The translations under genes and the position numbers were made by a program. A stretch of 64,000 nt of DNA from Aurantibacter_A sp039941195 (GTDB lineage: Bacteria; Bacteroidota; Bacteroidia; Flavobacteriales; Flavobacteriaceae), in assembly GCF_039941195.1 (NCBI RefSeq), contig NZ_JBDVFA010000085.1, positions 124,001 to 188,000 on the forward strand, read 5' to 3'. This document shows, piece after piece, positions 17,001 to 24,068 of the stretch (position 1 is its first letter; every line of letters starts with the position of its first letter). A model generated the notes under the pieces. The model was not told where the DNA came from. It saw only the letters and a list, made by a program, of their open reading frames with translations, and ran no database searches.

Positions 17001-17507
17001 ATGGCTGAAGAAATAATTAATAGAGTAGCTCAGAGTAAGCTTGTAACTTTTAATCTTGAAGATTATTATCTTGAAGGGCTAAGGAAGCGCTTAGATATAA
17101 AAGAATGGTTGCACGAGGGTATAATAGTTAAGGAAAAAGAATTTCGAAAATTTGTATCCAATCATAATTGGGAACAATATCAAGATGCCTATGTTGCTCT
17201 CTATTGTTCTACAGATGCAATAGTACCAGGTTGGGCTTATATGTTGGTAACAGCCCATATTCAACCCTTTGCTAAAGAAGTAGTGCAAGGTGATTTAGAA
17301 GCACTAGAAAATTTCTTGTATCAAGAAGCATTACAACATCTTGACTTTTCAGAATATAAAGACAAATTAGTTATTATTAAAGGTTGTAGTAATAAACCTG
17401 TTCCTTCAAATGCATATATACAGGCCACTATGCTTCTAAGGCCAATTGCTAAGTCACTTATGTATGGTGAAGCCTGTTCTGCTGTACCACTATTTAAAAG
17501 AAAATAA
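17001..17507 (+). CDS. DUF2480 family protein
   Basis: A 168-residue cytosolic protein of a family found mainly in Bacteroidota. No catalytic motif is known. Visible conserved parts are ALYCSTDAIVPGWAYMLV and VIIKGCSNKPVPSNAYIQ, each with one cysteine. The gene starts 23 bases after sufT and is commonly linked to the suf genes in flavobacteria, so a helper role in Fe-S assembly is a fair inference. Confidence 0.8.
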   Translation: MAEEIINRVAQSKLVTFNLEDYYLEGLRKRLDIKEWLHEGIIVKEKEFRKFVSNHNWEQYQDAYVALYCSTDAIVPGWAYMLVTAHIQPFAKEVVQGDLEALENFLYQEALQHLDFSEYKDKLVIIKGCSNKPVPSNAYIQATMLLRPIAKSLMYGEACSAVPLFKRK

Positions 17508-17540
17508 TTGGTTTTTTATTCTCGAATAAGTGACTATTCG

Positions 17541-17548
17541 TATTTTTG
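17541..17548 (+). promoter_or_regulatory. -7 box of the DUF3078 gene
   Basis: TATTTTTG matches TAnnTTTG. It sits 42 bases before the ATG at 17590 and after an in-frame ATG-like start at 17530, so it supports the downstream start. Confidence 0.5.
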
Positions 17549-17589
17549 TGTGTCATAAATATAAACAAAGAAAACTAAACATTTTTAAA

Positions 17590-18522
17590 ATGAAAAAAGT
17601 AGTATTTACCCTCGTTGCCACTTTAACTTTTATGGCAGTTTCAGGTCAAACATTAGAAGAGCTGAAAACAGAACAAGCAGCTAAGAAGGACTCTGTAGCT
17701 GATATTCAAGGTAGAGTTGATGCTTTACAAGGTCAAATAGATGCGTTCCCAGGTTGGAAAACAGGTGCTTTTGGTACTGTAGGTGCTAATTTATCTGGCT
17801 TTAGTAACTGGTACTCTCAAGGAAAGCCAAATAACTCTTCTGGAAATATTGGTATTACCATAAACGGTTTTGCAAATTTAGACCGCGAGAAATTTTTCTG
17901 GAGGAATTCTGGTAATATTAACCTTCAATGGGTTAAGTTGGATAATAAAGATGATGCAACTGATGATGATAGCTTTAGTGGAACTACTGATGTTTTCACT
18001 ATTAGCTCTTTGTACGGTAGAAAGCTAAGTGATAAGTTTGCGATTTCAGGTCTTGGTGAGTACAGAACTACCATTTTGGATAACTTCAATGACCCAGGTT
18101 ATTTAGACCTTGGTTTTGGTGCCACGTGGACGCCAATAACAGATTTAGTAGTTGTTATACATCCATTAAACTACAACTTTGTATTTGCTAAGAATGATGC
18201 GGTTTACGAATCTTCTTTAGGTGCTAAAATAGTAGCGGATTATACAAGACAAATAGGTGCTATTAATTTTAAGACTAACTTTTCAACCTTTCAAAGTTAT
18301 AAAAGTAGTGACCTGTCTAACTGGACATGGATTAACTCTTTCGGATATACTATTTGGAACGGAATTGGACTTGGTTTTGAATTTGGTTTAAGAAATAACA
18401 AACAGGAAGCATTAGACTATGCAATAAATAAAGCTCCAACTTTAGATCCGACTGCTACATTCGATAGTATTGATAACGATATTCAATCGTATTGGTTATT
18501 TGGACTTAACTATGCCTTCTAA
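17590..18522 (+). CDS. DUF3078 outer-membrane protein
   Basis: About 310 residues from the ATG at 17590, which gives the signal peptide MKKVVFTLVATLTFMAVSG; the longer frame from 17530 would start before the promoter box. A short coiled-coil-like stretch (LEELKTEQAAKKDSVADIQGR) precedes a beta-rich domain with FGTVGANLSGFSNWYSQGK, typical of DUF3078. The protein ends in WLFGLNYAF, an aromatic end usual for outer-membrane barrels. Its function is unknown. A strong terminator lies 30 bases after the stop. Confidence 0.85.
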   Translation: MKKVVFTLVATLTFMAVSGQTLEELKTEQAAKKDSVADIQGRVDALQGQIDAFPGWKTGAFGTVGANLSGFSNWYSQGKPNNSSGNIGITINGFANLDREKFFWRNSGNINLQWVKLDNKDDATDDDSFSGTTDVFTISSLYGRKLSDKFAISGLGEYRTTILDNFNDPGYLDLGFGATWTPITDLVVVIHPLNYNFVFAKNDAVYESSLGAKIVADYTRQIGAINFKTNFSTFQSYKSSDLSNWTWINSFGYTIWNGIGLGFEFGLRNNKQEALDYAINKAPTLDPTATFDSIDNDIQSYWLFGLNYAF

Positions 18523-18551
18523 GAATAGTAGTTATACTATTATATAAAAAT

Positions 18552-18581
18552 AAAACGTCCCGCAATTGCGGGACGTTTTTT
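18552..18581. terminator. Terminator T1
   Basis: ACGTCCCGC and GCGGGACGT form a perfect stem around AATT, flanked by AAAA and TTTTTT. It ends the DUF3078 transcript and could also end minus-strand transcription of array unit 1. Confidence 0.85.
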
Positions 18582-18830
18582 GTTAAGTAGGATGCTTTAA
18601 ATTTGGTTGCACAGCGGTCTATATTTAAACATAGACTTAAAAGTATAGTTTAAAGATGGTTAAGTACTTTAAATTCGGAACAAACACTAAATCTCAAATA
18701 CAATTCGAAATTAAATTTTGAGGTTCATCTAAAGTAATTTTTGTTGCCAACAATTGTAAAATTGTTGTGAACCACGTTAAAATGTAGGATTTTACCGATG
18801 AAATACACAAAAGGAGATTTATTTAAAATA
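18582..18830. repeat. Array unit 1 (most degenerate)
   Basis: It starts with block A (TTAAGTAGGATGC) and ends with a shortened block D at about 18759-18807 (ATTGTTGTGAACCACG, then CCGATGAAATACAC). Block B is missing and about 15 bases of block D are deleted. Confidence 0.65.
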
Positions 18831-18860
18831 AAAAAACCCGACAGTTATGTCGAGTTTTTT
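18831..18860. terminator. Terminator T2
   Basis: AAAAAACCCGACA and TGTCGAGTTTTTT pair around GTTA with a single C-A mismatch. The sequence differs from T1, T3 and T4 but the shape is the same. Confidence 0.75.
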
Positions 18861-19153
18861 TAAAGTAGGTTTTGTCTAATATTGGTTTGTTTGTGTTAAG
18901 TTCCGATTTGGGAAAAAAGGCGCTTATAATTTCGTAGTAACTTTAGATTGATTTATCATCTCTCGTCCAATTACTTTGTAAATGTATGATGCTTTTTAAA
19001 TAAGACTAAATTATTGTTGTGTAGACACGCAATAATGTTGTGAAAAATATGAAGTATTAATTTTCTTCGACGAACTACATATTTGAGTAAAAAATAATTA
19101 GAATTAAAAATTAAAGGAGCGTAAAAGGCTTTGTAATTTTAGCCTGTTTTTAA
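18861..19153. repeat. Array unit 2
   Basis: Block A is AAAGTAGGTTTTG, block B spans 18898-18935, block C 18971-18990 and block D about 19007-19080. An extra hairpin AGGCT/AGCCT (19126-19145) followed by GTTTTT lies just before T3, readable as a plus-strand terminator. Confidence 0.75.
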
Positions 19154-19193
19154 AACTAAAAAAGTCCCATGCTAACTTGGGACTTTTTTAGTT
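19154..19193. terminator. Terminator T3
   Basis: A perfect 16-bp stem: 19154-19169 (AACTAAAAAAGTCCCA) pairs with 19178-19193 around an 8-base loop. It is the longest stem of the array and is symmetric, so it can act on both strands. Confidence 0.85.
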
Positions 19194-19482
19194 AAGTAGA
19201 TTTTGACTAAGTGGTTTTCTATGTTTTAAAGTTCCGATTTGGGAAAAAAGGCGCTTATAATTTCGTTTATGTATTTGCTTTATTTGGGGTAAAGCCTCAT
19301 ACTTAATTACATTGTAAATGTATGATAGAAATTGAATTTGGTTAAATTATTGTTGTGAACTAAGCTTAAAATGTTGTGAAAAATACCAACGGTTAATTTC
19401 TTCGATGAAATACATGTAATGGACTGTACCTGTTGAGGTTAGGGAGTCTTATATTTTTTTTGAAATCCCCATTAATTATATA
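19194..19482. repeat. Array unit 3
   Basis: Block A is AAGTAGATTTTGAC, block B spans 19229-19266 (identical to unit 2), block C lies at 19307-19326 with TACATT-GTA-AATGTA, and block D at 19342-19415. Block D contains a minus-strand frame of 22 codons from ATG at 19415 to the stop at 19347. Confidence 0.8.
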
Positions 19483-19510
19483 AAAAAAGCCCCTAAAAGG
19501 GGCGTTTTTT
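19483..19510. terminator. Terminator T4
   Basis: GCCCC and GGGGC pair around TAAAA, with seven A before and GTTTTTT after. It probably ends hflX transcripts on the minus strand after they pass unit 4. Confidence 0.85.
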
Positions 19511-19764
19511 CTTTGATAAGTAGGGTTTCGTAAGATTGGGTCTTACTTTAAGTAGGTTAAAAGTCAGGCTTTAGGGAAACCATCATTTTTATTTGGTTAA
19601 GTTCAAGATTCGATTTGGGGTGAACACTATCACTTAATTACACTGTAAATATATGTCGGAATTCGAAATTTGCTAAATTATTGTTGTGAACTAGGCGCCA
19701 AATGTTGTGAAAAATATGAACGGTAAATTTCATCGATGAAACGCACTTTAATACTCTAAATTTT
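19511..19764. repeat. Array unit 4, adjoining hflX
   Basis: Block A is AAGTAGGGTTTCG. Only traces of block B remain (GATTCGATTTGGGG at 19607-19620); block C is at 19633-19654 and block D at 19673-19746, matching unit 3 at 62 of 74 positions by eye. Block D again has a minus-strand 22-codon frame, here with a GTG start (19746 to 19678). The unit is the 3' untranslated region of hflX. Confidence 0.75.
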
Positions 19765-20979
19765 CTATTGGTATTCGTCCAAATTCTCAGGATAAAGAAA
19801 ATTATTATACGGAAAACGGGTAACATGAATGTCTCTGACCTCACGGTATACTCGTGTTCTAAAATCGTCTAAGTTTTCTTTATTAAGTGCGGAGATAAAT
19901 AGAGCGCGATCGCCAATTTTTTCCATCCAGGTTTTTTTCCATTCGTCAATTGTGAAATGAATGTTTCCTTTTTCGGTAATTAAATCATCATCTTCGATAA
20001 CTTCGTGCTCGTATTGGTCTATTTTATTAAAAACCATTATGGTTTTTTTGTCTGCACTTTTTATTTCTCCCAATATCTTATGTACCGAAGCAATGTGTTC
20101 TTCAAACTGAGGGTGTGAAATATCAACAACATGCAATAATAAATCGGCTTCACGAACTTCATCTAATGTACTTTTAAAGCTTTCTACTAATTGGGTTGGT
20201 AATTTTCGAATAAACCCTACTGTATCACTTAGTAAAAAAGGAAGATTACCAATTACTACTTTCCGCACAGTAGTGTCTAGGGTAGCGAATAATTTGTTTT
20301 CAGCAAATACTTCACTTTTACTTATAACATTCATTAGGGTTGATTTACCAACATTGGTGTAGCCAACAAGAGCAACTCTAACTAACGCACCGCGATTACC
20401 GCGTTGTGTTTCCATTTGCCGATCAATTTTTTGTAATTTTTTCTTGAGTAAAGAAATACGGTCACGAACAATACGTCTATCCGTTTCAATTTCAGTTTCC
20501 CCAGGTCCACGCATACCAATACCCCCCTTTTGCCGCTCTAAGTGCGTCCATAGTCCGGTTAATCTAGGTAATAGATATTCGTATTGAGCGAGCTCTACTT
20601 GAGTACGTGCATAACTAGTTTGCGCACGCTGGGCAAATATGTCGAGAATTAAAGTTGTTCTATCAAGAATCTTACATTTTAATTGCTTCTCAATGTTCTT
20701 TTGTTGGGCAGGAGTGAGCTCATCATCAAAAATTACAGAGCCAATGTCATTTTCTTTAACATAGGATTCCACTTCCTGTATTTTCCCACTACCTATTAAT
20801 GTTTTAGGATTAGGTACATCCATACGCTGTACAAAGCGCTTGGTAACTTCACCGCCAGCTGTATAGGTCAAGAATTCAAGTTCGTCTAAATATTCACTTA
20901 CTTTTTCTTCACTTTGCTCCCTATTGATTACTCCTATCAATACAGCCTTTTCATATTCTATTGTTTTCTTCTCTAGCAT
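19765..20979 (-). CDS. hflX: Ribosome-associated GTPase HflX
   Basis: A 404-residue GTPase that binds the 50S subunit and splits stalled or stressed ribosomes. It shows the N-terminal HflX domain (FDDELTPAQQKNIEKQL), the glycine-rich linker RQKGGIGMRGPGETEIETDRR, then the G domain: GYTNVGKST, DTVGFIRKLP and NKID. Length is normal for Bacteroidota. It is monocistronic, with its own -7 box and a 3' region formed by the repeat array. Confidence 0.95.
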   Translation of the reverse strand: MLEKKTIEYEKAVLIGVINREQSEEKVSEYLDELEFLTYTAGGEVTKRFVQRMDVPNPKTLIGSGKIQEVESYVKENDIGSVIFDDELTPAQQKNIEKQLKCKILDRTTLILDIFAQRAQTSYARTQVELAQYEYLLPRLTGLWTHLERQKGGIGMRGPGETEIETDRRIVRDRISLLKKKLQKIDRQMETQRGNRGALVRVALVGYTNVGKSTLMNVISKSEVFAENKLFATLDTTVRKVVIGNLPFLLSDTVGFIRKLPTQLVESFKSTLDEVREADLLLHVVDISHPQFEEHIASVHKILGEIKSADKKTIMVFNKIDQYEHEVIEDDDLITEKGNIHFTIDEWKKTWMEKIGDRALFISALNKENLDDFRTRVYREVRDIHVTRFPYNNFLYPENLDEYQ

Positions 20980-20995
20980 ACTTTATTATCTTTTG

Positions 20996-21003
20996 CAAAT
21001 CTA
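20996..21003 (-). promoter_or_regulatory. -7 box of hflX
   Basis: On the minus strand this reads TAGATTTG, an exact TAnnTTTG match, 17 bases before the hflX ATG. Confidence 0.5.
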
Positions 21004-21022
21004 ATCAATACCTTGGATTTCG

Positions 21023-21030
21023 TACTTTTG
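21023..21030 (+). promoter_or_regulatory. -7 box of the EEP nuclease-like gene
   Basis: TACTTTTG matches TAnnTTTG, 26 bases before the ATG at 21056. It lies only 20 bases from the hflX box, so the divergent promoters overlap. Confidence 0.5.
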
Positions 21031-21055
21031 CAGACTATCAAATACGAATCAATAG

Positions 21056-22030
21056 ATGTTTTTATCATTTCTAAAGCGAAAGAAGTCTAATTCGCTTAGC
21101 ACTATTGCCTTTTATAACCTAGAGAATCTATTCGATACTAAAGATGACAAGAATACTTTAGATGATGATTTTACACCTAGAGGTTTTAAAAAATGGTCAG
21201 AGAAGCGTTACAAGCGTAAACTATATAAGTTAGCTAAAACTATTTCAGAAATCGGAAAAATTTCAGCGAATAAACCTCCAGTTTTAGTAGGAGTAGCAGA
21301 AGTGGAAAATAAGGCCGTTGTTCAGGATTTAATTGATGCACAACCATTACAAAGTATTGATTACGGATTTGTACATTACGATTCACCAGATGAACGTGGA
21401 ATAGATACGGCATTAATATACCATAAACCGAGTTTTAAGGTTTTGCATTCAGAACCTATTACGTTGCTTTTAATTGAAAAGAATGGAGTACGAGACACTA
21501 CACGCGATATACTTTATGTAAAAGGCGAGTTAAATGGTGAAGAGCTTCATGTTTTTGTAAACCATTGGCCATCTCGGCGCGATGGTGACCAAGAAACTGG
21601 ATTTAAAAGGGTAAAGGCTGCTCAGACACTTAAAGAGTTCATGTCTCAAATAGAAATGGATACTATAAATCCTAATTACATTGTAATGGGTGATTTTAAT
21701 GATGGTCCATTTGAGAAAAGCATCACTACTTTAATGGAAGATACTACCTTATATAATCCGATGGAGAAATTGCTAACCGAAGAAAGGGGTAGTGCTAACT
21801 ATAAGCGGTCTTGGTCGTTGTTTGATCAAATCCTATTCTCTCATAATTTCTTCAACTATGAAAAAGGCACGCATAGTTTTGCACATGCCAATATTTTTGA
21901 TGAAAAATTCCTAAAGGAAATTAAAGGTAAATACTCTGGTTCTCCTTATAGAACGTATGCCGGACGTAAATATATTGGAGGTTATAGTGATCACTTTCCA
22001 GTGTATATTCAACTTAAATATAATAAGTAG
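21056..22030 (+). CDS. Endonuclease/exonuclease/phosphatase (EEP) family protein
   Basis: A 324-residue EEP-fold hydrolase. The family motifs are all visible: FYNLENLF near the start, NHWPSRRDG with the catalytic His, MGDFNDGP with D and N, and the final SDHFPV. There is no signal peptide, so it is probably cytosolic. Members cleave nucleic acids or phosphate esters; the substrate cannot be read from sequence. It ends six bases from the convergent FKBP gene. Confidence 0.88.
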   Translation: MFLSFLKRKKSNSLSTIAFYNLENLFDTKDDKNTLDDDFTPRGFKKWSEKRYKRKLYKLAKTISEIGKISANKPPVLVGVAEVENKAVVQDLIDAQPLQSIDYGFVHYDSPDERGIDTALIYHKPSFKVLHSEPITLLLIEKNGVRDTTRDILYVKGELNGEELHVFVNHWPSRRDGDQETGFKRVKAAQTLKEFMSQIEMDTINPNYIVMGDFNDGPFEKSITTLMEDTTLYNPMEKLLTEERGSANYKRSWSLFDQILFSHNFFNYEKGTHSFAHANIFDEKFLKEIKGKYSGSPYRTYAGRKYIGGYSDHFPVYIQLKYNK

Positions 22031-22036
22031 ATATAA

Positions 22037-22495
22037 TTAGTTTACAGTTAGTAGGCTTACATCAAAAATAAGTACCGAACCACCTGGTATACCATTGTAA
22101 TTAGAACTGCCATAACCTAAATGAGAAGGGACTAATAAAATGCCATTACCGCCTTCTTTAAAGTAGGTGATACCTTCTGTCCAACCACGAATAACATTTT
22201 GCAAGCCAAATGAAATTCCTTCAGCATCACTTTGATCGAATACTGTTCCATCAAGATAATGGCCTTTGTAAGCAACTGTTACATTAGAGTTTGAAGTTGG
22301 TTGTTCACCTGCACCAGGATTGTTTATAACATAATAGAGGCCAGTGGCACTCTTTTCAGCAGTTAAATTGTTTTCGGCAATGTATGCGGTAATATCTTCT
22401 TCGTTTTGTGCAGTATAATCTATTTGTTCAGATTTCTTGTCATCCGCACAAGCGAAACAAATAAATACTAATAGGAGGGAAACAGCATATTTCAT
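22037..22495 (-). CDS. FKBP-type peptidyl-prolyl isomerase lipoprotein
   Basis: About 152 residues from the ATG at 22495, giving the lipoprotein signal MKYAVSLLLVFICFAC; an in-frame ATG at 22504 is also possible, while the longest frame begins upstream of the promoter box. The FKBP domain shows VTVAYKGHYLDGTVFDQS, VIRGWTEGI and LLVPSHLGYG, with the pocket Y, F, D and W residues present. It probably acts in protein folding at the periplasmic face of a membrane. Confidence 0.9.
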   Translation of the reverse strand: MKYAVSLLLVFICFACADDKKSEQIDYTAQNEEDITAYIAENNLTAEKSATGLYYVINNPGAGEQPTSNSNVTVAYKGHYLDGTVFDQSDAEGISFGLQNVIRGWTEGITYFKEGGNGILLVPSHLGYGSSNYNGIPGGSVLIFDVSLLTVN

Positions 22496-22517
22496 AAAAG
22501 GCATAATTTTTAGGGGA

Positions 22518-22525
22518 CAAATATA
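22518..22525 (-). promoter_or_regulatory. -7 box of the FKBP gene
   Basis: The minus strand reads TATATTTG, an exact TAnnTTTG match, 22 bases before the chosen ATG. Confidence 0.5.
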
Positions 22526-22581
22526 GAAAAGCAATACCTTTTAAGACGTAAATAGTTGGCTTTTTCTATAAAATAAAAGAG

Positions 22582-23295
22582 TTATACATGTCTAATTTCA
22601 TCAGCTGATAAAATTTTCTCATTTCTTAATCGGAGTAGTACTTGAGCTACAGCGATTGTATCTTTTTCACAATAATTAATAATACGATCTATTCCATTTT
22701 CTTCATAAAAGACATCACGTACTTGGCTGCCATCGATATCATCTTTTGGAGAAGGTATACCTAGTACTTTTGTCATTAGTTTTAAAGAAGTATAGTTTTT
22801 ATAATCACCAAATTTCCATAAATCCATGGTGTCTAAATGTGCAACTTCCCAAGGTTTTTTTCCAAATAAATCGAGTTTATATGGTAATTCTATCCCATTA
22901 ATAATCATTCGTCTAGCGATATAAGGAAAGTCAAACTCTTTACCATTGTGCGCACAAAGTAGATGTCTAGTAGCGCTAAAATGTGTAATTATTAGGTTTT
23001 TAAATTCTTTAAGAAGTTTTATTTCTGTACCATGAAAGGTGGTTACTCTAAAACTTCTAGTGCTGCCTTCGTGCTTAAAATACCCAACTGAGATACATAC
23101 AATTTTGCCGAATTCAGCCCAAATTCCAGCGCGATCATAAAACCCTTCCGCAGTAAATTCATCTTTGCGTTGGTATTGAGTTTTGTGTTCCCAAAGTGAT
23201 TTTAGCTCATCATCAAGCTCATCAAAACCTTCTTTTTGAGGAACAGTTTCAATATCAAGAAATAAGATATGTTCTAAATTAAGTTTTTGTAGCAT
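22582..23295 (-). CDS. 3'-5' exonuclease related to PolB proofreading domain
   Basis: A 237-residue DEDD-type exonuclease. Motif I is FLDIETVPQ (D and E), motif II lies in LCAHNGKEFDFPYIARR and motif III is YCEKDTIAVAQ. This is the stand-alone family related to the exonuclease domain of DNA polymerase B. It likely removes nucleotides from DNA 3' ends during repair, but its physiological role in Bacteroidota is not established. It is preceded by a 299-bp repeat-bearing gap. Confidence 0.88.
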   Translation of the reverse strand: MLQKLNLEHILFLDIETVPQKEGFDELDDELKSLWEHKTQYQRKDEFTAEGFYDRAGIWAEFGKIVCISVGYFKHEGSTRSFRVTTFHGTEIKLLKEFKNLIITHFSATRHLLCAHNGKEFDFPYIARRMIINGIELPYKLDLFGKKPWEVAHLDTMDLWKFGDYKNYTSLKLMTKVLGIPSPKDDIDGSQVRDVFYEENGIDRIINYCEKDTIAVAQVLLRLRNEKILSADEIRHV

Positions 23296-23594
23296 GAGAT
23301 GAAAGCGTGCTCTTTTTTGGTTTTAGTGCAAAACAAGATACAAAATTTGCGCTGTGATATGTTAAAATCACGGGCTTTGTTGTACTGTCTATTGACAGAA
23401 ATGATATTGAGATGGTTTGTATTTTAAATTAGAGGTAAATTATGATTACTGACTATGTAGTCGGTAAAGTGAGCCAATAATTGTGGATTCACTACTGTAA
23501 ACACTATGTAAATGGGCAATTTATCGATAAACGGATTCTTTCCGTTTGATATTTATTGAAGAAACTTATTTACAAACCATGTAGTTGGTAAAAA
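23296..23594. other. 299-bp gap with direct and inverted repeats
   Basis: No gene is seen. Near-identical sites GACTATGTAGTCGGTA (23451-23466) and AACCATGTAGTTGGTA (23575-23590) lie 124 bp apart, with a weaker ACTATGTAAATGGG between them. A hairpin AAACGGA/TCCGTTT spans 23529-23547. On the minus strand 23534-23524 reads CCGTTTATCGA, the same as a site at 2607. Confidence 0.5.
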
Positions 23595-24068
23595 CTAAAA
23601 TAAGGATTGCTGTTTTACAGGACTTTCATGATCTAGAAGCCATTTTTTACGATGCAAACCGCCAGCATATCCTGTTAAAGAACCATCACTGCCAATAACT
23701 CTGTGGCATGGAACAATAATCCAAAGTGGATTTTTGCCATTTGCAGCCGCAACGGCTCTAATAGCTTTTACGTCGCCCAAAGTTTTAGATAAATCTAAAT
23801 ATGATGTAGTTTTTCCGAAAGGGATATCAGAAAGTGCTTTCCATACCCTTTGTTGAAAATCTGTTCCTTGTGGGTTCAGTTCTAAATCGAAGTGTTCTCT
23901 TTTGCCTTCAAAATATTCGTTTAATTGATAAACAGCGTCTTCTAAAACTTCAGGGATTACATCGGTTAAAGTTTCCTCATTATTCAAAACTGAAAAAGAT
24001 TCAAGACCATTAGAATCGCCTATGAGTTTTGCGATACCTAAGGGAGTTTGAATAAATGCTGTCTCCAT
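23595..24068 (-). CDS. ogt: Methylated-DNA-[protein]-cysteine S-methyltransferase
   Basis: A 157-residue suicide enzyme that repairs O6-alkylguanine by moving the alkyl group to its own cysteine. The active-site motif PCHRVIGSDGSLTGYAGG is perfect, and the preceding helix-turn-helix part RAVAAANGKNP is intact. It has the short Ogt form without an Ada domain. Its ATG overlaps the stop of the CNNM gene by one base (TAATG), so the two are coupled. Confidence 0.93.
   Translation of the reverse strand: METAFIQTPLGIAKLIGDSNGLESFSVLNNEETLTDVIPEVLEDAVYQLNEYFEGKREHFDLELNPQGTDFQQRVWKALSDIPFGKTTSYLDLSKTLGDVKAIRAVAAANGKNPLWIIVPCHRVIGSDGSLTGYAGGLHRKKWLLDHESPVKQQSLF

Larger units (their letters stand above)
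18523..19764. other. 1.24-kb gene-free tandem array with four terminator hairpins
   Basis: Between the DUF3078 gene (plus) and hflX (minus) lie four diverged copies of a unit of about 250-330 bp. Each is bounded by a terminator-like hairpin with A and T runs on both sides. Conserved blocks, in plus-strand order after each hairpin, are A (AAGTAGGTTTT), B (38 bases identical in units 2 and 3), C (TTACATTGTAAATGTATGAT) and D (about 74 bases holding two TGTTGTG copies and TTTCATCGATGAAA). No long reading frame exists. Candidate: an array of small RNAs or duplicated hflX 3' ends. Confidence 0.75.

Noticed and set aside
18523..19764. CRISPR array
   Set aside because: The units are 250-330 bp long, imperfect and carry terminator hairpins; there are no short identical repeats with unique spacers and no cas genes.
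19638..19844. 68-codon minus-strand frame overlapping the end of hflX
   Set aside because: It lies out of frame over conserved hflX codons and repeat block D and has no protein-like features.
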